Below are positions 31,890 through 43,354 of a DNA stretch of 64,000 bases, piece by piece. Under the pieces are notes generated by a model. It saw nothing but the letters and a program-made list of their open reading frames with translations. It searched no databases and was not told the DNA's origin. The DNA is from Heracleum sosnowskyi. Taxonomy: Eukaryota > Streptophyta > Magnoliopsida > Apiales > Apiaceae. The stretch spans positions 744,001 to 808,000 of the forward strand of contig JAUIZM010000017.1 of assembly GCA_030848705.1 (NCBI GenBank), written 5' to 3'. How positions within the stretch are numbered: the first letter of the stretch is position 1; the number at the start of each line of letters is the position of its first letter. The translations under genes were made by a program, and so were the position numbers.

Positions 31890-33317
31890 ATGGCACCCAA
31901 ATCTCAAACAGCTTCTTCCTCAAACCCTTTAACCATACCCAAAGAGACCAACCTTCTCACTATCCCATCTGAGGCTGAAGCAAACCCCAGGTACAAGTGT
32001 TTTGTACGGTTCTTGAACACATCCTACCTTCGCCAAACCTTGACCATGAACCCCACTCTGTATGTTGATGTGCTGGAAGGATTCTGGAGAACAACTATGG
32101 TATCTACAATGGCAAGGGAGGATGGGACTTCATTTCAGGAGATTACTTGCACGATTGGAGGCAAGCAGTTGCAGTTTGGGGAGAAGGAAATTAATGAAGC
32201 TTTGGGGTTCAAGGTTGAGGGTCATGATGAAGAAGCCACTGATCAGCAAATGGTGGACTTCATGACCCTAATTCAGTACGCTGATGAAATTGACATGGCG
32301 AAGCTCAACAAGAAGCATGTCAGGAGGGAGTGGTCATTTCTGTTTGACGCACTCCAGAAGGTGTTTCTGTGCAGGAAGACAGGATGGGACCACATCAGTC
32401 ACATCGCTGTGAAGCTAGCCTACTCCTTAACTAACAATCAGGAGATCAATGTAGGAGCCATCATTCTCAAGGAATTGGCTCAGAGGCTAGGCAGGACTGT
32501 TCGTGGAAGAGGTAATGAGATCTTTTACCCTCGTTTTATTCAATGCATTTTAAATTATCTTGATAATACTGTGCATGAATTAGATGGTATAGATCCAACA
32601 AAGTTGGCTTATTCCAAGTCCATGTCCAAAGTTCTATTTGGCTCATTGGAAACAAGGAATCAAGTGGATGTGATTTTGAGTGTGACTCAGCATATGCAAG
32701 ACACATTCACATCCTATCAACTTGATAAGCCCATATATCATGAACTTTCCTGGAAAGGGAAGGCTAAGACTGAAGGAGCTTCAAAGTCTAACCCCGGCCT
32801 TCCTATCCCATCCAGTGACCCCCCCTGCAAACAGTACTTTAGTTATTAGGGAGCCAAGTGCACCAATCTCCCAAAAGATTGGTGTTACTAAAAAGAAGAC
32901 AAAGAAGAGAACTTTAGAAATCATAAATGAGTCTGTAGAATTAGGAAGTGAGGAACCTGAGTCACAGCTCACCAGACCAAAGAAGCATTCAAAAATTACA
33001 GCTACCACTGAATCCTCCCAACAGGATTCAGATGTGCAAAAAGGGGTACACATGTTACTGTCAATGTCCTCTCAACATGGAATTGGTATTGAAAAGAGTA
33101 GTCTCCTCACTACAACTTGTATAGAGTCTGCACAGGGTCAAGAACTCACTCTTGACTCAGGTGGTAATAAGGATATTAATACACTAAGTGGAGAGCACAT
33201 CACTCTTGAAACTCCTCATATTTCTCAGGTGGAGTTGCCAAAATCTAATCTAGACTCCTCTTTTCTTACAGAATCTCAAATCCCTAAAATTTATTTTCTA
33301 CAGGAAAGTCATTCACA

Positions 33318-34685
33318 TGATAATTGTTCGCACAAAATCACGCAAGCGTACGCGGTCACAAGTAATATATGAATAAGTAGAGTTCGTTCCCACAGAGACT
33401 GCTTTGGTTACTATAGTTATGCACTTATGCAACAATGTATGGCTATTGTTCAATGCTAAGACGAGTATCAAAGTTGTGTTTTGTTTAACTAAATTAACTA
33501 ATCAACGTAACAAGATTATAATTAACTAAAGAGATTGTTGTTGAATTACTTATGAGAATAAAACATGGGATTCTAACTTCATTAAATACTTCATCTAGAG
33601 TCTTTTGTCTTTAATCAATGCATGTGACGGTTGTGACAACTAATCGGATAACACGAAATCAGTATACACTACCTTTCAGTATACGTATACCAAACCACTC
33701 AAACATCCACAAAAGAGATAGAAGTTGGGCAGACACCAATTATGCTTAGACCCTATATGTCTATAAGATTTGAAAACATAACGGTTTAACGAGCAAGTTA
33801 TCCATTCAGATTACATAGGGCAGGTAAGATGGTTAAAATTACCTACGAATCATGCATGACAAACATACATAAACCTATACTAGCATGGCAAGTTCTAAAT
33901 CTCTATATCCACTTTCGCAATCAATAGAGATTAACAAACAACTTAGATGTTAGCTACGCATCCAAGAAGAATAAGCACAACCAAACTAGGATATCAATTA
34001 GCCATCACACACACATCTTTAAAACAATTAACTACTAAAATCCATAAATAAATCCGTTAGAATCCCACGACAACGATTAGTTCATAATCGAACCGTTCAT
34101 CATCGTGGGTTCTGATGAAAACATGATAATAATAAGTCTAGAATACTGAATAAAAGTTCTAGGGTTTATGAAGAAACAAACGAGAATCCAAAGTATCGCC
34201 TAATTAGAAGAATACAAAGAAAAGATGAAATCTAGATCTTCGTAATCAGCCGTCTCCTTGTTCTCCTCACCGGTGGATGAATTTGTATGTAGGTATGATA
34301 ATGTATATGGATATATGTCTCAGAAATCGTCCACCAATAGTTTATATAGGCTGCAGGGCTGACTGGTCTTTTGGCAACTTTCCTTTTCTGACTCAGAATT
34401 GCATTTTACAGCATTTGAGGAGCGCGGGCGCGCCTGATCCCTGTTCAAAATCTTCAACTTGCTTTTCCTTGACTTTTCCTTGCGCTCTCTCATTCCGCAA
34501 CCACTTGATCTTCACAAACATGTTCAAAACAACTCTGCTAACCACAAGAACTCCACTTCTCTGCTGACAACTCATCTCTGCAAATACTAACACAAAACAC
34601 ATCACAAAGACCACACACTTGAGAACAAAACGATCAATTTAAGCCAATTTAGGACGATCCAAGTGGATATGAAATCCACTTATCA
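33318..34685 (-). mobile_element. Solo LTR (gypsy-type) in the Copia-A additional ORF
   Basis: On the minus strand it begins TGATAAGTGGATTTC and ends GAACAATTATCA, a TG...CA element of 1,368 bp with a 6-bp terminal inverted repeat. A minus-strand TATA box (CCTATATAAAC near 34345) and the 3' end with TCTCTGTGGGAACGAAC and GCGTACGCTTGCGTG resemble plant Ty3/gypsy LTRs. A clear 5-bp target duplication is not visible (flanks TCACA and ACAAT; ACA is shared). No internal region or partner LTR is present. Confidence 0.7.
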
Positions 34686-36508
34686 ACAATTCTGCTCTTG
34701 ATCAGTCACAATTTCTATCTGTGACTGAGCCCCTTTCAAGTGACATGGTGCTTGACACTGTGCTCACCACCCAGGACCTACATTTAGTTGGTCAGGAAAT
34801 GCATGATGGGGCATATTCTGATGACACCAACAAAAACATGGAGGCTTCACCAGTTTTCACTGGAGACTCCATGCCTAACTCTCCAATCCTCAGGGATTTG
34901 GACTTGCCTTCACAGGCATATGGAGATGATGCTGTAACTCATCCCATTTCAATGGAGACAGCATCATACTCTACAACTATTCCAAGGCTGGAGGAAACTC
35001 AACCCACTCCCATACCTGTTGCAGAGTCCTCATCTGTGACAGGAGTGCCTAGCACTAGCACTAACTTGGCTCAGGCCACAATGTCACAATGGCTGAAGTC
35101 TGTGCACCATGACAGGCCTTCAGGATCATCATCTGTGCCCTCTCAATTGACGGAAGAAGAACTCCAAAATCTTCATGTGACACAGATTGATGAGTTCTCA
35201 AAGATTGCCCAATATCTCCTCACAGCTGGTCTACCAAATAAAGACTATGAAGCTATTCTGCTTTGTCATAAGGAGGATGTTGAGGCCCAGAAGGAGAAAA
35301 TTGTGGATGAGGCTCAACAGGATGGAAACATAGATGCCTGGTTGGATGCCAAGAGGACAGTCAAGCTCAGAGATGCTCTAGCTTTTCTCAGGGAGGACTA
35401 CCTAACTGCCTTGGGTTCAAATGCTAAAGATCTCTCTCCTGCAGAAGTTTATGAAGCTGTCAATGATGTCTACAAGAGTCAACTGAAGGCTCTGCACTTC
35501 CTTGGGAAAGATCTTCAATCAGAAATTTCAACTATCAAAGAGGAAACTAACCTATCCTTGGTTCAGCTGAAGAATTCCTATCTTTCTAATTTTCCCAAGG
35601 TAGATGGCATCCTTAAGGAGGTCCAGAAAACTGCCAATAATGTAACAAAGATGGACTGCACCCTAGCTCTGGTTTCAGATAATTTGAAGAAGCTGTCTAC
35701 CAAGCTAGAGAACCAAGTGCAAGCCAACATCAACTCCAACTCTATGCTATCTGTCATGTGGAAGAACCAATATGGGGAGAAGCTTGTAGATGAAGTGCCA
35801 ATCTCTAATATCTCCAAGTTTGATTTCTCCAAGATCAAGGACCAGTCTCTAAACTCCTTCAAATCTGAGCAACTCTTCTCCAAGGTTGATAGGTTGGAAA
35901 GAGAGGTGGCTGAGCTGAAATCTGAAAACCAAGGGATTTCTCATTCATTGGAGCTCCTGACCACAAAGCTGGATGACCAAAGCAATGCAACATCAAATAT
36001 TCTGCTAGTCCAGCAACAAATAATGACATCTATGATGAGGAATATGAACCTTCCTGTTCCTGGTGAAGCTCAAGACATCTTGTCTGATCCCAAGCCTAAG
36101 GGGGAGAAAGAAAGGAAAGGAAAGGAAGTGATTCTAGAAATGAAAGGGGGAGCTTCTACCAAGTCAAAGCTTAAGGGCAAGATAACTGAGAAAGATATAA
36201 AGCCAATGACCCTTCCTACTGTTTCTGTCACCAGTCTAACTGGCCAGAAAAGTAGTGTGACTACAACCTTCTATCCTGGCACAATGCCAATGGATGTTTC
36301 AGCTCCTCTCATCTCAACTAGTGCTCAGCCTGTCAAAGCAAATCTAATCACTGAGGCCAAGCTACAGGAAGTTGCCAACACAAACATCTATCATGATGAG
36401 GCCTTTCTGGAGTTTCTGAAAGCCATATTCATCAGTGTACAAGGTAACACCAAGACCTACACGGCAATGATCAAGGAAAACATCAAGTATCTCACTGTGG
36501 TGGTCATG

Positions 36509-37117
36509 TGTTAGATCAGAATTCAATGATCGTCAGAAGCTAGACTCAACTGATCAGGATTGCTGACGTCATCAGTATTGCATGGTCATCAGTATTTGAT
36601 CAAGCGTCAGTATCTTATTGATCATCAGGATTCCTACTCAGACTATGATCAGGATTGATCATCAGGACTTGAAGCTGATCAGGATTCCTACTTCGAGTTA
36701 TATTTGGAGTCTAGATAAACATGGAAGTTTATTCTATCTGTTCCTGGTTTGTAGAATGCAGCTATCGATTAAAGATATGTTTCTATCTTTGTTATGATTA
36801 GGACTTATCTTGTTATTGATAGAGAAGCTGTGTGTACTATATAAACACAGTTTTGGTTTCGATTTATGTATTCATTCGAGAGAGAACATAATCGGAGAGA
36901 AGCTCTTAAGAACAGAATTTCTTGAGAGAGTTTTTGTAAGCTAGCAGCTCTTAAGAACATCAGAATTTCTTAAGAGAGTTTGTAACAGTTTTATATCAAA
37001 GTTAATAAAGCTGTTATTGTTATTGTTATTGATCTTTCATATTTGTGTTATATAAAGTCGAGAATCTTATACAATTGTATTCAACCCCCTTCTACAATTG
37101 TTATTTACTGGGCAACA
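36509..37117 (+). repeat. 5' LTR of Copia-B
   Basis: Starts TGTTAGATCAG, ends TGGGCAACA. The first ~190 bp hold five TCAGGA words, most within GATCAGGATT. TATA box CTATATAAACAC lies at about 36837-36848. A duplicated CTCTTAAGAACA...GAATTTCTT stem-like segment (about 36900-36980) lies in the R region. The C run (five C) precedes TTCTACAATTG near the 3' end. Confidence 0.97.
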
Positions 37118-37119
37118 AT

Positions 37120-37131
37120 TGGTATCAGAGC
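37120..37131 (+). promoter_or_regulatory. Copia-B primer-binding site
   Basis: TGGTATCAGAGC, initiator-tRNA-Met type, two bases after the LTR end. Confidence 0.93.
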
Positions 37132-37167
37132 AAACTGATTTAATTCTGAATCAGATACGATCTAAAG

Positions 37168-38895
37168 ATGTCGACAACCAAGTATGAAAGCATGAAGATT
37201 CCCATCTTGAAGATATCAGAATATCCTACATGGAAGGTAAAGATGCTGATGTACCTGGAGGCTATGGATCCCGACTACTTGGACAGGATTCGTGATGGAC
37301 CATATATACCAACAAAGTTCGTAGAACGAACAGATACAGTACCAGAACATTATGTGGTCAAAGCTAAAGCTGAATGGACTCCAGAAGAAAAAGCTCATGT
37401 ACTCAGGGAACCAAAGATAAAGAATATCTTGCATAATAGCCTTGATGCTGTTATGTCAAACAGAGTGATTGCATGCAAGTCTTCAAAAGAAATCTGGGAT
37501 ACTTTAGAAACTCAGTGCCAGGGATCTGCATCTGTTAAGAAAAACAGAAGGGCTCTATTGATTCAAGAATATGAGCAATTCGATGCAAGACCTGAAGAGA
37601 GCCTGACTGATCTATATGATAGATTTCTGACACTATTGAACAGCTTATCCTTAGTTGACAAAGTATATGAAACTGAAGATTCAAACACCAAATTTCTTAG
37701 AGCTCTACCTGAAGAATGGGATACTCAGACCTCAATCATTAGACACCAGTATGATCTGAACATTGTGTCTCTTGATGAGATCTATGGGATGCTAAGAACT
37801 CATGATCTTGAAGTTCAACAGAGAAAGAACAAGAAAAGCAGCAAGGCAAAGTCAATTGCTTTGAATGTAGAAGCAAAATCAAAAGGGAAAGCTATGGAGG
37901 TCTCTAGAAGGAAAGCAAGAGTAGCTGAGTCAGATCCTGACGACTCTTCATCAGATACTGATGGCAATCCTGATGCCAATACTGGTGATGAATCTTCTGA
38001 TTCAGACATGGAAGAGATGGTTGCTATGATTGTCAGAAACTTCAGAAGGATGAAGTTCAGGAAGAATAGAAGACAAGGCAACTTTCAGAAAAAGACCTTC
38101 AAAGCAGACAAAGACAAGTATATCAAGAAGGACAGCAAGAGTAGCAAATTTGACAAGTCAAAGGTTAGATGCTACAAGTGTAATGGTATGGGTCACTTTG
38201 CTTCTGAATGCAACAAGACAAAGGCACTCATCACATCAAGCAAGGATTGGATGGACTCTTCCTCAGAATCTGATACTGAGGTAGTCAACTATGCGTTAAT
38301 GGCCAATGCTGATGTAACTGCTGCTCCTGATGATAAGGTACTAAATACTATCTTTGATTTTGATACTGATAATGCTTCTGAGTTAAGACGTTTTCTAAAG
38401 TCATTACATATTAGTTTTAGAAGTCAAACTGCTGAGAATACTAGAATCTTATCTGAGATGTCTGACCTTAGAAAGAGGAATGAGATATTAGAAGCTGAAT
38501 TTTCTCGTATGCAAGAAGTACAAAAAGAATGTGATAATGCTAAGCACATGCACTTAGAGATGACATCTAAATGCACTTCCCTTGAAAAAGAACTTGAATT
38601 TGCTAATGAGAAAATCAGAACCTGGACAGACTCTGGTAGGAAATTTCATGAGATTAATACCTCTAAGAATTGGAAAGAGTGTCTAGGATATAAGTCAGAT
38701 GAAGATAAGAAATTAGCAGAGAAAATTGTCATTGATGAGACAGTCAGTCCAAAGACCTATAGACATGTTATAGACTCAACCAAATCTAAGATTACTCCTG
38801 TTAATTTTGTTTTTGGTAAGGATTCCAATTCTACTTTTGAAGAGGGATCTTCTTCTACTCAAGGAATTAAAATTACAAAGTCTAAGAAAATGTAG
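37168..38895 (+). CDS. Copia-B Gag
   Basis: Start ATG at 37168 (MSTTKYESMKIPIL), 575 residues. The capsid part contains YPTWKVKMLMYLEAMDPDYL and IWDTLETQCQGSASVKKN. A Ser/Asp-rich linker and a Lys/Arg-rich patch precede a CCHC knuckle CYKCNGMGHFASEC at about residues 335-348. A long coiled coil follows (about 400-490). The frame ends in KSKKM and TAG at 38893-38895, and the next coding block lies in the -1 frame. Gag would form the particle and package RNA. Confidence 0.9.
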   Translation: MSTTKYESMKIPILKISEYPTWKVKMLMYLEAMDPDYLDRIRDGPYIPTKFVERTDTVPEHYVVKAKAEWTPEEKAHVLREPKIKNILHNSLDAVMSNRVIACKSSKEIWDTLETQCQGSASVKKNRRALLIQEYEQFDARPEESLTDLYDRFLTLLNSLSLVDKVYETEDSNTKFLRALPEEWDTQTSIIRHQYDLNIVSLDEIYGMLRTHDLEVQQRKNKKSSKAKSIALNVEAKSKGKAMEVSRRKARVAESDPDDSSSDTDGNPDANTGDESSDSDMEEMVAMIVRNFRRMKFRKNRRQGNFQKKTFKADKDKYIKKDSKSSKFDKSKVRCYKCNGMGHFASECNKTKALITSSKDWMDSSSESDTEVVNYALMANADVTAAPDDKVLNTIFDFDTDNASELRRFLKSLHISFRSQTAENTRILSEMSDLRKRNEILEAEFSRMQEVQKECDNAKHMHLEMTSKCTSLEKELEFANEKIRTWTDSGRKFHEINTSKNWKECLGYKSDEDKKLAEKIVIDETVSPKTYRHVIDSTKSKITPVNFVFGKDSNSTFEEGSSSTQGIKITKSKKM

Positions 38896-39458
38896 GTCTA
38901 TTGTCTCAGAAACAGCTTAAAGATAAAATCTGTGAGGTTACAGATAAGAAAAAGGAAGCTACTGTTAAGAGAAACAGGAATGGTAAAATTGGGATCAATA
39001 AAGAAAATGGTTATAAATATATCCCAAATGCACCTAGAAAGTGTTGTTTTAACTGTGGTAACTCTAATCATCTTGCTATTGATTGTAAAAAGAGTAAGAA
39101 GAAAATTGCTGAAATTCCTAAGTCTGATGTTAGGAATAGATCAGTATTTTACAAATCACAGAATTCCTGTTTTCATTATGGTAGTCTATGACATTCTATT
39201 TATACATGTAAAGAGTATCATGATTTGTACTATAACTTTTATGATCCATTGCCTAAGTTTGAAAGTAGTACAAAGTCTGATAAAACTGAAAATGTCATAG
39301 TGAAGCATGCTTTTGTTAATACTGATACTGACAAAGCAAATCCTGATGGAGTAAATCCTGTCAGGACTACTAAAGTCAAAAAGTCTTCTGCTGTTAAATT
39401 TAATAAAATGCATGAACAAGGAATCCAACAAGTGTGGGTTCCTAAACATTCTGACTAG
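38892..39458 (+). CDS. Copia-B gag-pol linker with extra zinc knuckles, one internal stop
   Basis: Read in the -1 frame relative to gag, the linker begins VGLLSQKQLKDKICEV. It has a second knuckle CFNCGNSNHLAIDC and a third, poorer one (CFHYGSL, stop, HSIYTC) broken by TGA at about 39189-39191. It continues in the same frame to VWVPKHSD and TAG at 39456-39458. Pol opens 15 bases later in the same frame. Whether the element uses recoding, splicing or simply carries mutations here is open. Confidence 0.6.
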
Positions 39459-39473
39459 TGTTTTACTATTCTG

Positions 39474-42400
39474 ATGCAGGGTAAAAAGAAAAATGTGTTA
39501 GTCATGGATAGTGGATGTTTTGTGCACATGACTGGAAACAAAGCCCTGTTATCAGAATATGAGGAAAAAGCTGGCCCAACTGTGTCTTATGGAGATGGCA
39601 ACATTGGACAAACCTTGGGATATGGCAATATAATCATTGGAAATGTCATCATTGAAAAAGTAGCTCTAGTGAAAGGACTAAAACACAACTTGTTGAGTAT
39701 TAGTCAAATCACTGACAGAGGTTATCATGTCAATTTCTATTCCACACATTGTGAAGTAGTCAGTAAAGCAACAGGGAAGATAGCACTAACTGGCTACAGG
39801 CATGGTAACATATATGAAGCCAACATTCTCTCAGATACTGATGGCTCCCCTACATGTTTCATCAGTAAAGCTTCAGTAGATGAAAGTTGGAATTGGCACA
39901 AGAAGCTTTCTCATCTCAACTTCAGCAACATCAATGAGTTGGTTAAGAAAGAGTTAGTAAGAGGATTACCTAATGTCTTATATACACCTGATGGACTCTG
40001 TGATGCATGCCAAAAAGCAAAACAAAGAAGGACATCATTCCAGAGTAAATCAGAATCCTCTATTGAAGAACCATATCACATGCTACATCTTGATCTGTTT
40101 GGTCCAGTCAACATCATGTCCATCAGTAAGAAAAGGTACACTCTTGTAATTGTTGATGAATATTCTAGATTCACCTGGGTGTATTTTCTGCATAGAAAAG
40201 ATGAAACTCCTGAAGTTCTGTTGGATCATGTGAGGATGATTGAGACAACCACAAAGTACAAAGTCAAGATTCTGAGAAGTGATAATGGTACTGAATTTAA
40301 GAATTCAAAGATGGAAGAGTTCTGCAAATACAAAGGAATCATTCAACAATTCTCTGCTCCTGGCACACCTCAGCAAAATGGAGTAGTAGAAAGGAAGAAT
40401 AGAACTCTTATTGAAGCTGGCAGAACTATGTTGGAAGAAGCTAAATTACCTACATATTTCTGGGCAGAAGCAGTCAACACAACATGCTATACACAAAATC
40501 TCACATTGATAAACAGGCATGGTGTCACTCCTTATCAGTCACTCAAAGAGAAGAAACCAAGTCTGAAGCATTTGCATGTGTTTGGCTGTAAATGTTTTGT
40601 TCTCAGAACTCATCCTGAACAGCTAGGGAAATTTGAAACAAAGGCTGATGAAGGAATATTCATAGGTTATCCTACATCAAGAGCCTTCAGAGTTTTTAAT
40701 TTGAGAACAAGAACTGTCATGGAGTCAATTCATGTATCTTTTGATGATAAGAAGATAACTGGAATCATTGAAGACTCGCATGATAGATTGTTATTTGAAA
40801 ATGAAGCTTCCAAGGAACCTGAAGAAATTGAATCAGATCCTGTCAATTCACCAGATACTGATGGGTCACCAAATCCTGATGACTCACCAGGTACTGATGG
40901 TGCTAATACTGATGATGCAAACAACAGTGATACAACTAGTAGTGCTAATGTTGAGGGGGAGCAACAGCATTCAACTACAAGTTCAGAGTCAACTCAAACA
41001 TCAGAACAGAATTCTTCAGATACTGATTCAAGTGAAGATCCTGATAACACATCAGGAGGGCATATCAATAATTCAGGGAGAGCTTCAAATCAATCAAATT
41101 CTTTCAATCAAGATAACACCAATCCAGGGGGAGCATCTACTTCAAGAAACAATTTGACACCAGCAAGGAAATGGACAAAAGATCATACTCCTGATTTGAT
41201 AATTGGAGATCCTGAAGCAGGTGTTCAAACAAGAAGTGCAACTCAGAATGAATGTTTATATAATAACTTTCTATCCAAGGAGGAGCCTAAGAAAGTTGAA
41301 GATGCACTTAAAGATGCTGATTGGGTTACTGCAATGCAAGAAGAACTGAATGAATTTGAAAGGAATGAAGTCTGGAAACTGGTACCAAGACCAAAGGATA
41401 GATCAATTGTTGGTACAAAGTGGATTTTCAAGAACAAGACTGATTCTGATGGAGTCATTATCAGAAACAAAGCTAGACTAGTTGCAAAGGGGTATTCCCA
41501 ACAAGAAGGAATTGACTATGATGAAACTTTTGCTCCTGTTGCAAGACTAGAAGCCATCAGGATATTTCTTGCTTATGCAGCACATAAGAAATTCAAGGTT
41601 TTCCAGATGGATGTTAAAAGTGCTTTCTTAAATGGTGAACTGGAGGAAGAAGTTTATGTTGAACAACCTCCTGGTTTCATTGATCCTACATATCCAGATT
41701 ATGTCTACAGATTGGATAAGGCACTTTATGGACTAAAGCAAGCTCCAAGAGCATGGTATGAAACCTTAGCTCAATTCTTACTGGAAAGTGGATTCAAAAG
41801 AGGTACAATTGATAAAACTCTATTTTATTTGAATCATGGTAAGGAGTTGCTGTTAGTTCAGATTTATGTTGATGATATCATTTTTGGGTCAACAAATAAT
41901 AAGCTGTGTGAAAAGTTTTCCAAGCTTATGCAGTCAAGATATCAAATGAGCATGATGGGAGAAATGAGTTACTTTCTGGGTCTTCAAGTTAAACAGACTG
42001 ATGAAGGGATTTTTATTAATCAGTCTAAATACACAAGGAATTTACTGACAAGGTTTAACATGCAAGACAGTACTCCTGCTTCAACTCCCATAGCTACAGC
42101 TACCAAACTTGATCCTGATCAAGGTGAAGAGGTAGATGTAACTCACTACAGAGGAATGATTGGCTCTTTATTGTATCTCACTGCCAGTAGACCAGATATC
42201 ATGTTTGCAACCTGTCTATGTGCAAGATTTCAAGCAAAACCTAGAGAACCACATCTGATTGCAGTCAAAAGAATTTTCAGATATCTCAAAGGCACTCCGT
42301 CACTTGGCCTTTGGTATGCAAGGGAATCAGATTTTGGGTTGTGTGGTTATTCAGATGCTGATTTTGCAGGATGCAAAATAGACAGGAAAAGTACTTCAGG

Positions 42401-42812
42401 AAGTTGTCAGTTTTTGGGTGGAAGACTAGTTTCATGGTTCAGTAAAAAGCAGAAATCTATTTCCACTTCAACTGCAGAAGCTGAGTACATTGCTGCAGGA
42501 AGTTGTTGTGCTCAGATAATGTGGATGAAAAATCAGTTGTTAGATTATGGCCTGTCATACTCAAAAATCCCTATTTATTGTGATAACCAAAGTGCTATTG
42601 CAATGACAGGAAATCCAGTTCAACATTCTCTTACTAAACACATCAGTATCAGATATCACTTTATAAGAGAACAGGTTCTGGAAGGAACAATTGAACTTCA
42701 CTTTGTTCCTACTGATCAACAACTAGCTGATATATTCACCAAGCCACTGCCTGAAGCTACTTTCAATAAGTTGGTGAATGAACTTGGAATGATGAATTTT
42801 GAGAATTTCTGA
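39474..42812 (+). CDS. Copia-B Pol: protease, integrase, reverse transcriptase, RNase H
   Basis: An uninterrupted 1,112-residue frame from ATG 39474 (MQGKKKNVLV). Protease site MDSGCFVHMTGN (the usual Ser after Cys is Phe here). GAG-pre-integrase WHKKLSHLN ... CDACQKAKQRR; integrase core Asp in HLDLFGPV, Asp in SDNGTEFKN, Glu in GVVERKNRTL; an Asp/Ser/Asn-rich spacer (about 40800-41140); RT with RLEAIRIFLAYAAHKKF, QMDVKSAFLNGELEEEVYV and catalytic YVDDIIFGSTN; RNase H with DADFAGCKIDRKST, STAEAEYIAAG and YCDNQSAI. All expected catalytic residues of integrase, RT and RNase H are present. Confidence 0.97.
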   Translation: MQGKKKNVLVMDSGCFVHMTGNKALLSEYEEKAGPTVSYGDGNIGQTLGYGNIIIGNVIIEKVALVKGLKHNLLSISQITDRGYHVNFYSTHCEVVSKATGKIALTGYRHGNIYEANILSDTDGSPTCFISKASVDESWNWHKKLSHLNFSNINELVKKELVRGLPNVLYTPDGLCDACQKAKQRRTSFQSKSESSIEEPYHMLHLDLFGPVNIMSISKKRYTLVIVDEYSRFTWVYFLHRKDETPEVLLDHVRMIETTTKYKVKILRSDNGTEFKNSKMEEFCKYKGIIQQFSAPGTPQQNGVVERKNRTLIEAGRTMLEEAKLPTYFWAEAVNTTCYTQNLTLINRHGVTPYQSLKEKKPSLKHLHVFGCKCFVLRTHPEQLGKFETKADEGIFIGYPTSRAFRVFNLRTRTVMESIHVSFDDKKITGIIEDSHDRLLFENEASKEPEEIESDPVNSPDTDGSPNPDDSPGTDGANTDDANNSDTTSSANVEGEQQHSTTSSESTQTSEQNSSDTDSSEDPDNTSGGHINNSGRASNQSNSFNQDNTNPGGASTSRNNLTPARKWTKDHTPDLIIGDPEAGVQTRSATQNECLYNNFLSKEEPKKVEDALKDADWVTAMQEELNEFERNEVWKLVPRPKDRSIVGTKWIFKNKTDSDGVIIRNKARLVAKGYSQQEGIDYDETFAPVARLEAIRIFLAYAAHKKFKVFQMDVKSAFLNGELEEEVYVEQPPGFIDPTYPDYVYRLDKALYGLKQAPRAWYETLAQFLLESGFKRGTIDKTLFYLNHGKELLLVQIYVDDIIFGSTNNKLCEKFSKLMQSRYQMSMMGEMSYFLGLQVKQTDEGIFINQSKYTRNLLTRFNMQDSTPASTPIATATKLDPDQGEEVDVTHYRGMIGSLLYLTASRPDIMFATCLCARFQAKPREPHLIAVKRIFRYLKGTPSLGLWYARESDFGLCGYSDADFAGCKIDRKSTSGSCQFLGGRLVSWFSKKQKSISTSTAEAEYIAAGSCCAQIMWMKNQLLDYGLSYSKIPIYCDNQSAIAMTGNPVQHSLTKHISIRYHFIREQVLEGTIELHFVPTDQQLADIFTKPLPEATFNKLVNELGMMNFENF

Positions 42813-43354
42813 GGAAAAGCTACAGAGAGGAAATCCTGATAACTGTCAAATCCTGATGGTTATTCAGAAAGGTATGTATCTTTGATCAAATCCTGAAAGG
42901 ACTCAATCCTGACAGGAAATCAATTGGTCAAATCCTGATGCTCAGATATTGAAGCTGGTATGAAAACCAGAGGTTCTATGCTATTTTGTCATCAACACTC
43001 CTGGTAAACTCTGGACAATTAGATTATTACTTAGTCTTTGATTAAGTTTTCAGTCTTAATTATCAATGTTATTATTATCAGAGTTTATTATTTATCATAT
43101 CTAAATCACTATGAGTGTTACTAACAAATTTTGCAGGCAAGAACAGGAAGAAAACAATTGAGAAAATAGACAAATTTCATTAATACTTGAAGATACATTA
43201 CATGAAATATGGAAATTACATATTTTCCTAGTCTATTTTCTACTCAGGAACTCGTGCTTTACAGATAAGCATGAACACGTGCCCTGCAAATTAGCATGAA
43301 TGCTCCTGAGCAGCTTCACAGTCCATCAGAACTGGAAGGTCTCTTGTTCCATCC
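42813..43354 (+). other. Copia-B post-pol spacer with ATCCTGA cluster
   Basis: Between about 42830 and 42940 the word ATCCTGA occurs five times, the reverse complement of the TCAGGAT word that is clustered in the LTR. No coding region is supported on the plus strand. The end of the antisense ORF lies at the right edge. Confidence 0.6.

Noticed and set aside
33363..33400. Possible ORF2 continuation into the solo LTR (frame open to 33372)
   Set aside because: The open frame past 33317 runs into LTR sequence and ends at once; it is fusion noise, not coding.
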